Assembly (NCBI GenBank): GCA_028688235.1
Contig: JAQTYP010000154.1
Coordinates: 1-7,627, forward strand
DNA length: 7,627 nucleotides
Direction of reading: 5' to 3'
DNA from: Methylomonas sp.
GTDB taxonomy: Bacteria; Pseudomonadota; Gammaproteobacteria; Methylococcales; Methylomonadaceae
A program made the position numbers and the translations under genes. The notes under the pieces are model-generated. The model did no database searches. It saw nothing but the letters and a program-made list of their open reading frames with translations, and was not told the DNA's origin. Below are positions 1 through 4,925 of this stretch, piece by piece. Positions within the stretch are counted from its first letter, which is position 1, and each line of letters opens with the position of its first letter.

Positions 1-1
1 C

Positions 2-136
2 CAACGCTCGACGGCGGGTCTGGTCGGCGGCGCGCTCGGAAGCGCCGTCGGTTACGAAATGAGCAAAGGCGACCCGTTGGGAGCCGGAATCGGCGCGGCT
101 GCCGGCGCCTGGATGGGCAACGGCATGGGTCGTTAA
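2..136 (+). CDS. C-terminal fragment of a glycine-zipper membrane/surface protein
   Basis: This is the last 44 codons of a gene whose start lies before the window; it ends with TAA at 134-136. The visible protein is dominated by Gly and Ala in small-residue repeats (GLVGGALGSAVGYEM, then GAGIGAAAGAWMGNGMGR). This spacing is typical of glycine-zipper segments in the 17-kDa surface antigen-like or glycine-zipper 2TM outer-membrane proteins of proteobacteria. Two short hydrophobic zipper helices separated by a polar turn (SKGDP) can be seen. The specific family and role cannot be settled without the N-terminus, where a lipoprotein signal would be expected. A gap of 179 bp separates it from the next gene, which probably has its own promoter. 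Confidence 0.7.
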   Translation, partial: QRSTAGLVGGALGSAVGYEMSKGDPLGAGIGAAAGAWMGNGMGR

Positions 137-254
137 TTCAACGCAAACATCAGGCTGTCGGACATGGATACAAGGAAAATTCGGTAGCCTGCGTAGTGCA
201 TTTCCTACATTTTAATCTCAACCGATTACCATGCTCTTTTAATGGAAATTTAAC

Positions 255-283
255 TTGACTGAACCATTCCATAAGCAGAGAAT
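255..283 (+). promoter_or_regulatory. Possible sigma70-type promoter for the nine-haem cytochrome gene
   Basis: TTGACT at 255-260 matches the -35 consensus at 5 of 6 positions. GAGAAT at 278-283 matches the -10 at 4 of 6, with 17-bp spacing. Initiation would fall near 290, giving a short leader before the ribosome site GGAG (about 306-309) and the ATG at 316. The -10 is weak, so this remains a prediction. The surrounding 137-315 interval is AT-richer than the flanking genes and shows no other clear feature. Confidence 0.35.
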
Positions 284-315
284 CAGCATTTCCTGAAACT
301 CTACTGGAGATCAAT

Positions 316-2415
316 ATGGAACGGCAGCGACAACCCTTTACCATCGTCTGGTTCCTTTATCTGCTACTCAGCGTCGGCCTGGCTCAGGCCGACGACCGAA
401 GTAAAACAAAGACCAGAACGGCGGCACCGATATTATCTTCTCTGTCTCCTGCCACTGGTCTACAGGGCCAGACCATCGCCCTGAACGGAACGAATTTCGG
501 CAGCCGAAAAGGCAAAATTATTTTCGGATCGAGCCAACTGACCGAAAAAAGCATCACGTCATGGACCAGCACCAAGGTCGTCACCAAAATCCCTAAAGGG
601 ACAGGCGAAGTCAGCGTGCAACTGGTGACCAGCAGCAAACTCAGCAGCAACAAACTCAAGTTTAAATACGGTTCCACCGATACCGGGCCCGGGCCCGGAC
701 CCGGAACCGGCAGCCTGAGCAACTTCAAGGTGCTCGCCAATAACGACCTGGGCATGCATTGCGTAGACGACGATTTCTCGGTATTTTCCATACTGCCGCC
801 TTATAACGTCATTAACGCCCAAGTCATCGCTCAAGATTCCGCCGGCAAACCCCAACTGCTCCCTAAAGACGCCGTCATTTTGCGTTACTCGCCGATTCCG
901 GATGCAAACAATTCGATCAACAGCCATTCAAAAGGCAAATCCAACTTTTGGGACATGGTTCCTGGCAGCAACAAGACCTATGCCGAATCGTTGTTTGGCG
1001 CCAATCTGGCCGACGGTCAAGGCTTAAAAAATCTGTATATGCCAGCCGATGCTCCCAACTCAGCCAACACCACGTTCGGCTGGAGCGAGCCACTAGGACT
1101 GTTCGCCGCCGAAGGCATTCCGATACTACCCATAGACGACACAGGGGCCCCAAATCCCTACCCCATGTTGCGTATCAGCGCTTATGACGCCAAAAATCCA
1201 ACACTGGAATTGGCACATACAGACGTCGTCGTGCCGGTATCGGACGAAACGACCTGCAGTAATTGCCACGCCACCGGCAAAGTTGCCGCCAACTCGCAAA
1301 GCGTTGCTTGGTCGATTAGCCCTAATCTTTCGGTCCAATCGCGAACAAACGTATTGCTGTTGCACGACCAAAACCAAGGTACGTCACTAACCAACCAACA
1401 GCCCGTGCTCTGCGCAAGCTGCCACTATTCTCCGGCCCTAGACTTGGCCGGCACAGGCCCAGGCGCTACTCAACAAGGCCACAAATGGATGTCGCAGGTC
1501 ATGCACGATTTCCATTCGGACAAGATGGCCGATGTCGATGGCAAAACCCTATACGATAATGCCGCACCGGTTGCCGGCCTGGATCCCAGTCTGAACGGTG
1601 TCCCTCCCGCGGATCAACAATCGTGTTACCAATGCCATCCAGGCACTGAAACCAAATGCCTGCGCGGCGCGATGACCGCTTCGGTAACCTGCCAGAACTG
1701 CCATGGCAACATGGAAGCCGTCGGCGGAGCCCACGCCATGAAAAACTATGGCCCGACCAATCAGCAAAACGTCGTAGCCGGCCAAACCCGCAAAGCCTGG
1801 TCGGACGAACCGCGTTGCCAATCCTGCCACACCGGCGATGCGGTCAATCACATGACACCGGCAGGCGCTACCCTGGCCAGCGACGGTATCCGCTTGATGA
1901 CCTCCTTCGACAAGAACGATCCATCGGCTTCTCCGTTCCTGGCGGTCAACAAGCGTTTCGCCGAAAACGACAACAAGTTGTTCCGCTTCAGTAAAGGCCA
2001 CAGCGGCGTCGCCTGCGAGGGCTGTCACGGCAGCACCCATGCGATCTGGCCGGGCGACAGCGAGCATCCCAATGACGATATCGCCGCCGTCGATTTACAA
2101 GGCCATGCCGGCACGGTCAGTGAATGCAATACCTGTCACAAACCCGGCAGCCTGCCTCTGACTACCGGAGGTCCTCACGGCATGCACAATGTCGGCGATA
2201 CTCGCTGGGCGCTCGACGAAGACCGGGGACATCCCGCGTTTTACAAACAATCGCCGAACGAATGTAAGGCTTGCCATGGTAACGATCTGAAAGGCACGGC
2301 TCTTTCCAGAGTCGCTGCCGACAGAGCCTGGCAGACCGAATGGGGCAGCAAATCGGTCAAAAAAGGTCAGACCGTTGGCTGTTATACCTGCCATAACGGC
2401 CCCAACGGAGGTTGA
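316..2415 (+). CDS. Exported nine-haem c-type cytochrome with N-terminal IPT/TIG domain
   Basis: This is a 699-aa secreted multihaem cytochrome, probably a periplasmic or cell-surface electron carrier or oxidoreductase. Residues 1-25 form a Sec signal peptide (hydrophobic core at 9-22, likely cleavage after AQA at 25) with no lipobox Cys. Residues 36-118 look like an IPT/TIG immunoglobulin-like domain (SLSPATGLQGQTIALNGTNF). A Gly-Pro linker (124-132) follows, then a roughly 175-residue region with the motif LGMHCVDDDFSVFSILPPYN (145-164). Nine CXXCH haem sites follow, starting at residues 314, 366, 437, 459, 501, 567, 604, 650 and 689. Many extra His residues could serve as sixth ligands. 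The start is supported by GGAG six bases or so upstream. The gene is a single unit with its own terminator. Methanotrophs are known to carry large surface-associated multihaem cytochromes; no specific reaction can be assigned here. Confidence 0.93.
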   Translation: MERQRQPFTIVWFLYLLLSVGLAQADDRSKTKTRTAAPILSSLSPATGLQGQTIALNGTNFGSRKGKIIFGSSQLTEKSITSWTSTKVVTKIPKGTGEVSVQLVTSSKLSSNKLKFKYGSTDTGPGPGPGTGSLSNFKVLANNDLGMHCVDDDFSVFSILPPYNVINAQVIAQDSAGKPQLLPKDAVILRYSPIPDANNSINSHSKGKSNFWDMVPGSNKTYAESLFGANLADGQGLKNLYMPADAPNSANTTFGWSEPLGLFAAEGIPILPIDDTGAPNPYPMLRISAYDAKNPTLELAHTDVVVPVSDETTCSNCHATGKVAANSQSVAWSISPNLSVQSRTNVLLLHDQNQGTSLTNQQPVLCASCHYSPALDLAGTGPGATQQGHKWMSQVMHDFHSDKMADVDGKTLYDNAAPVAGLDPSLNGVPPADQQSCYQCHPGTETKCLRGAMTASVTCQNCHGNMEAVGGAHAMKNYGPTNQQNVVAGQTRKAWSDEPRCQSCHTGDAVNHMTPAGATLASDGIRLMTSFDKNDPSASPFLAVNKRFAENDNKLFRFSKGHSGVACEGCHGSTHAIWPGDSEHPNDDIAAVDLQGHAGTVSECNTCHKPGSLPLTTGGPHGMHNVGDTRWALDEDRGHPAFYKQSPNECKACHGNDLKGTALSRVAADRAWQTEWGSKSVKKGQTVGCYTCHNGPNGG

Positions 2416-2430
2416 TCTCTTCCTCTAGTC

Positions 2431-2460
2431 CCGGCCATGTTCTGCATGGCCGGTTTTTTT
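2431..2460 (+). terminator. Intrinsic terminator of the nine-haem cytochrome gene
   Basis: A perfect 9-bp GC-rich stem (CCGGCCATG at 2431-2439 with CATGGCCGG at 2445-2453), a 5-nt loop and seven T residues (2454-2460) begin 15 bp after the stop codon. There is no matching T-run on the other strand, so it works only for the + strand gene. Confidence 0.92.
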
Positions 2461-2638
2461 ATCCCCATCTCTTTTGACGACTTTAGGGATGCCACAATCA
2501 TAAAAATTCCGCTGTAATAGAAGCTTTACGAAGCAACTCGAGCCAACAGGAATGAAAGAAGCCATTGCCTCGCTGGTCACGATTACAAGAACTTTCGGAA
2601 TCCTGATTAGTAAGCTCCTTCAGCTACAGAAAAAAGTC

Positions 2639-2752
2639 CGTCATGCTCGCTGGGAAGCGAGCATCCAGTACCATGGATGGCAAGCTTCGAGCTATCATTG
2701 CGGCCTGGATTTCGGCATTCCCCCTGTGTCCAGAGGATATGCGGAAATGACG
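2639..2752. repeat. Probable dispersed palindromic repeat, degenerate
   Basis: The segment is bounded by short inverted ends (CGTCAT at 2639-2644 and ATGACG at 2747-2752). It contains a perfect hairpin, TGCTCGCT/AGCGAGCA (2644-2651 and 2656-2663, 4-nt loop), followed by a second small inverted pair, CATCC...GGATG. The style (CGTCAT...CCTGGATTTCGGCATTCC...ATGACG) resembles intergenic repeats found in many copies in some proteobacterial genomes. Copy number cannot be tested in this window. No clear target duplication flanks it. Confidence 0.4.
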
Positions 2753-2802
2753 ATTGATAGGACGCACGGGGAATTAGCCGAAGCATCTTGCTAATCAGGT
2801 TC

Positions 2803-2835
2803 GGAATTTATTACCCTGCCGGTGAAACAAATTCC
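2803..2835. repeat. Imperfect hairpin
   Basis: GGAATTTATTACC (2803-2815) can pair with GGTGAAACAAATTCC (2821-2835) around the loop CTGCC, with one mismatch and a small bulge. The outer 7 bp are perfect. No T-run follows on either strand, so it is not an obvious terminator. Confidence 0.45.
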
Positions 2836-2861
2836 TTAACGCGATAAGGTGCGCTGAATAG

Positions 2862-2887
2862 GATGTGCGGACGTTAGGAGGCGCATC
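2862..2887. repeat. REP-like palindrome upstream of the RAYT remnant
   Basis: GATGTGC (2862-2868) and GCGCATC (2881-2887) form a near-perfect stem around a 12-nt loop, 20 bp before the RAYT start codon. RAYT transposases are known to be flanked by the REP palindromes they act on, so the position fits, but family membership is an inference. Confidence 0.45.
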
Positions 2888-2934
2888 TGTCGAGTCCAAA
2901 TTACACCATGACAGAATATCGTAGATTTTACATA

Positions 2935-2943
2935 CCGAAAGCC
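2935..2943 (+). repeat. Left copy of 9-bp target site duplication
   Basis: CCGAAAGCC encodes the P-K-A of the RAYT N-terminus and is repeated exactly at 3088-3096. The match does not extend further on either side (A versus C before, G versus A after). Confidence 0.85.
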
Positions 2944-3087
2944 GGCTACCGACTTAAGCCGGGACAGTCAGAGGTTAAGCCGTTCGTGGTGAGCTAGTCG
3001 AACCATGAATGGCTTAACCGCTCGCCCTTCGACAAGCTCAGGGCGAACGGTTAAGCCTCCCTCTGTGTCCCGTTTTAAACGAGAAGC
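2944..3087. mobile_element. 144-bp non-autonomous MITE-like element inserted in the RAYT gene
   Basis: The element lies between two perfect copies of CCGAAAGCC. Removing it together with one copy (153 bp) restores a continuous transposase frame, PKA|MWFF. Its ends are imperfect inverted repeats: 2944-2966 against 3066-3087, identical over the inner CGGGACA/TGTCCCG and partly matched outward (TTAA, GCT). The interior holds two long hairpins sharing an arm (2973-3057). It encodes no transposase, so it must be moved in trans. A 9-bp duplication is seen with several DDE transposase families, but the family cannot be named from this. The core CCCTTCGACAAGCTCAGGGC resembles a palindrome that I recall as common in many proteobacterial genomes. 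Confidence 0.8.
2973..3057. repeat. Twin hairpins sharing one arm inside the MITE-like element
   Basis: GGTTAAGCCGTTCGTGGT (2973-2990) pairs with 3002-3019 at 16 of 18 positions. GGCTTAACCGCTCGCCCT (3011-3028) pairs with 3040-3057 at 17 of 18. Both loops are 11 nt and are near reverse complements of each other (GAGCTAGTCGA and TCGACAAGCTC). The arm GGCTTAACC at 3011-3019 belongs to both stems, so the full hairpins exclude each other. Confidence 0.85.
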
Positions 3088-3096
3088 CCGAAAGCC
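3088..3096 (+). repeat. Right copy of 9-bp target site duplication
   Basis: This is the second CCGAAAGCC, directly followed by ATGTGGTTTTTC, the continuation of the RAYT coding sequence in the same frame. Confidence 0.85.
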
Positions 3097-3263
3097 ATGT
3101 GGTTTTTCACCGTCAATCTTCCCGAGCGCAAAAATAATTATTTATTGATTGACAAGATTGATGAATTACAAAATGCCTTTCGATATGTTGTTGATTGTCC
3201 GTTCCTGGGTTATCCATTAGGTTGATTTTGTCGGGTGGGGTTTGAACGGTACCATGCTCCTTC

Positions 3264-3908
3264 CTAAGCGGAAACGACGTGCTGTTGCGCCATTAAACGC
3301 TCGGACATTTTTGCCGCGAACAGACGTATGCATTCATAGGCTTCCGGCAAGGTCGGCAACAATGACGCCAAAATTAACGCATCCGTCGGCTCCCGTCCGG
3401 CGGCAATTAATTGAGATTTTAATGTATCCAGATTATCCAATACCGAAATATCTTCTTCAATCAATGCGGTAAAGATATTGACACTACTTCTAACGACGTC
3501 GAAAGTTTGCGAAGTTTCGCTGGCAATGATGCCGCTTTGCCAAAATGACATTCTCAGCCGCAATCCTTGCAGAAATCCGTAACTCCAATGCCAAATACTA
3601 TTCAATTTTTCGTCATCCAACGAGGCGAAATCAAAGGGGAATTTTAATTGCTTGGCAAGCAACAGCCGATTACTCGATTTGACGACAGCGACGACGGCTT
3701 TCTTCAACTCTTTTACCTGTTTGCCTGTCAGTTCCGGCCTTTCGCCATAGAACAATTCCGACATCCAGTCGGCCGGTTCGATGATGGCTGGCGTGATGGC
3801 CAACGCGTAAAACAGGCCGCAAAGTCCGTCTTTATTAAGATGCTGGTCTTTAGGGACGCACATATTCAGTTCCACGACCAATTTATCCAGTGCTTTATTA
3901 TCTATCAT
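3264..3908 (-). CDS. YecA/UPF0149-family protein without SEC-C zinc motif
   Basis: The protein has 214 aa from the chosen ATG at 3908. GGAAG lies 5 nt upstream, whereas a GTG 12 bases earlier (3920) has no clear ribosome site. Family features are visible: the early helix LNKDGLCGLFYALAITPAII followed by EPADWMSELFYGE, and in the middle the aromatic segment WHWSYGFLQGLRLR. Late in the protein LPEAYECIRLFAAKMSERLM matches the final helix of the family. E. coli YecA ends in a Cys-rich SEC-C motif; here the protein stops after the helix (AQQHVVSA) with no such motif. The protein is soluble, all-helical and has no signal peptide. The family's biochemical function is poorly known. It is the last gene of the minus-strand cluster, 51 bp after the 91-aa gene, and no terminator was found after it. 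Confidence 0.75.
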   Translation of the reverse strand: MIDNKALDKLVVELNMCVPKDQHLNKDGLCGLFYALAITPAIIEPADWMSELFYGERPELTGKQVKELKKAVVAVVKSSNRLLLAKQLKFPFDFASLDDEKLNSIWHWSYGFLQGLRLRMSFWQSGIIASETSQTFDVVRSSVNIFTALIEEDISVLDNLDTLKSQLIAAGREPTDALILASLLPTLPEAYECIRLFAAKMSERLMAQQHVVSA

Positions 3909-3959
3909 GGATGCTTCCACATACTGTATTCAGGATTTTCAAGATTCTAATTTTTGACA

Positions 3960-4235
3960 TCAGAGTTTAGTCTGGCATCTATTCGAAGTTGATTTTTCAG
4001 CCAGCAATAGTTGATTGAGCTTGGCTTCCATCACGATCAACTGCTGCGTCATTTGCGCCAACTCCTTGCGTAAAGCATTATTATTGTCATGAATGTACTG
4101 AAAATGGGTCTGAAAATATTGGGGCAAGGGAAATAGTTCCATTAAATCGCTTTCTTTCCCAGGCAACTCGCCCTGCTTAGGTTTTTTAAAAAGACCTTGA
4201 GCATTAGGCTGTTGTAATGCTGTCAATTCTCCCAT
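3960..4235 (-). CDS. Small coiled-coil protein of unknown function
   Basis: This is a 91-aa protein that I do not recognise. The start is well supported by AAGGAG eight bases before the ATG, the same ribosome-site sequence used by fae. Residues 1-30 are polar and probably disordered (QQPNAQGLFKKPKQGELPGK). Residues 31-45 are aromatic-rich (MELFPLPQYFQTHFQYIHD). Residues 48-78 form an amphipathic helix with heptad-like Leu, Met and Ile (LRKELAQMTQQLIVMEAKLN), probably a short coiled coil that oligomerises. There is no signal peptide, TM segment or Cys-rich motif. It lies between fae and the YecA-family gene on the same strand. A phasin-like or scaffold role is conceivable but unsupported. Confidence 0.72.
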   Translation of the reverse strand: MGELTALQQPNAQGLFKKPKQGELPGKESDLMELFPLPQYFQTHFQYIHDNNNALRKELAQMTQQLIVMEAKLNQLLLAEKSTSNRCQTKL

Positions 4236-4380
4236 CTAATTTTCTCCTTGATTGCAACTATCCGTTTTCAAGTCTTTTTGATGAATGCCCCTATTGGCGG
4301 ATAGGTTTTTAAATTGACCGTTCGGCGATGGCGATACTCAGCGATCGGCGAACCCGGTCTCCATGATTTCCTTTAAGGCA
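4236..4380 (-). other. fae to 91-aa gene spacer with two weak inverted repeats
   Basis: This 145-bp spacer contains GTTCGGCGA (4320-4328) against TCGGCGAAC (4345-4353), pairing at 8 of 9 positions. It also contains CTATCCG (4258-4264) against CGGATAG (4298-4304), perfect over 7 bp with a 33-nt loop, the latter just upstream of the next ribosome site. Neither is followed by a T-run on the minus strand, so neither is a standard terminator. The spacer leaves open whether the last two genes are read from the fae transcript or from their own promoter. Confidence 0.3.
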
Positions 4381-4890
4381 TTATTTCGCCGCAAAGGGAT
4401 GTTTAGCCTTGGCTTTTTTCTCTACCACTTCCGCCGCACTCGGCCAACCTTTCACAGCGCGTTCGATAGCCTGCCGGGTTGCCTCGTAGTTGTAGCGCTG
4501 GATTTTTTCGTCATCTTCCGCCGCCCAATGAATAAACACGCCGACCGATATGAACAGATTATCGGCTTCTGCTATCGGTATCGTGCCGTTTTCGACCGAA
4601 TCGGCCACCGCCATGGCGACGCCGCGCTGCGCGGGGCCGAACATCTGCACCGCTTGCCGCGAGCCTTTGATTGTGACTTTGTTGAATAAGATAGTGGCCG
4701 GCTTGACCATCAAATTAGGCGCAACGACTGCCAGCAGAGTCGAAAATCCATCTTTGTTGTTGGTCAACGCCAGCGCGAAGGCCGTTTCGGCGGCCGACCC
4801 CCTAGGCCCCATCAGTAGATCGATATGGGCTATCTCGTTGCCGTCTCCGACTAAGGCTTCTCCTACACAGAGGTCTTTGATTTTGAACAT
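4381..4890 (-). CDS. fae: Formaldehyde-activating enzyme (5,6,7,8-tetrahydromethanopterin hydro-lyase)
   Basis: This enzyme catalyses condensation of formaldehyde with tetrahydromethanopterin to methylene-H4MPT in the cytoplasm. It is the entry step of the H4MPT-linked formaldehyde oxidation pathway and a formaldehyde-detoxification step in methylotrophs. The protein has 169 aa, the normal family length, and is conserved throughout. VGEALVGDGNEIAHIDLLMG (residues 9-28) contains the conserved active-site His at 22. It is followed by GPRGSAAETAF, NNKDGFSTLLAVVAPNL, FNKVTI, RQAVQMFGPAQRGVAMAV, VGVFIHWAAEDD, IQRYNYEATR and the C-terminal HPFAAK. ATG at 4890 is preceded by AAGGAG at good spacing. 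The gene begins 35 bp after the stop of the upstream cytochrome c-fused membrane protein, suggesting a shared transcript. Whether this is the main Fae or a paralogue cannot be told from the window. Confidence 0.96.
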   Translation of the reverse strand: MFKIKDLCVGEALVGDGNEIAHIDLLMGPRGSAAETAFALALTNNKDGFSTLLAVVAPNLMVKPATILFNKVTIKGSRQAVQMFGPAQRGVAMAVADSVENGTIPIAEADNLFISVGVFIHWAAEDDEKIQRYNYEATRQAIERAVKGWPSAAEVVEKKAKAKHPFAAK

Positions 4891-4925
4891 ATCCTAATCT
4901 CCTTGATCATCATGAATGGTAGCAA

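Larger units (their letters stand above)
2461..2907. other. Gene-free interval with palindromic repeats
   Basis: About 450 bp between the cytochrome terminator and the RAYT remnant hold no convincing gene. They contain the degenerate repeat at 2639-2752, a hairpin at 2803-2835 and a REP-like palindrome at 2862-2887. The interval reads as a landing zone for small repeats rather than a regulatory region of a neighbouring gene. Confidence 0.6.
2908..3225 (+). pseudogene. REP-associated tyrosine transposase (RAYT, IS200-like Y1) remnant, interrupted
   Basis: Two in-frame pieces together give a RAYT N-terminus. ATG at 2908 begins MTEYRRFYIPKA (2908-2943). After a 153-bp interruption the protein resumes as MWFFTVNLPERKNNYLLIDK and IDELQNAFRYV (3097-3189), and a TGA stops it at 3223-3225. 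The YRR...FFTVNL...ER..N.LL signature is typical of the start of REP-associated Y1 transposases, single-strand DNA HUH enzymes that mobilise REP palindromes. The gene is doubly broken. The inserted element adds a TAG at 2995-2997. After AFRYV the sequence (VDCPFLGYPLG, then stop) lacks the expected HUH (HLH-type) motif and the catalytic Tyr, so two thirds of the gene is gone. No good ribosome site precedes 2908. The identification rests on recognising the family signature, without an alignment. Confidence 0.8.

Noticed and set aside
150..344. 64-codon minus-strand frame across the cytochrome promoter region
   Set aside because: It overlaps the ribosome site and start of the cytochrome gene, has no ribosome site of its own and resembles no known protein.
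1549..2067. 172-codon antisense frame on the minus strand within the nine-haem cytochrome gene
   Set aside because: It lies wholly opposite a convincing haem-rich coding sequence and has no family signature or initiation site. It is a shadow of the real gene.
2552..2794. An open reading frame of 80 codons on the + strand
   Set aside because: It runs through the hairpin repeat at 2639-2752, has no properly spaced ribosome site and shows no recognisable protein pattern. It is a chance frame.
3918..3920. GTG as an earlier start for the YecA-family protein
   Set aside because: It adds only four residues, has no well-placed ribosome site, and the GGAAG that serves the ATG at 3908 overlaps it.
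4320..4353. Possible terminator after fae
   Set aside because: The stem is short, has a central mismatch and is not followed by a T-run on the minus strand.
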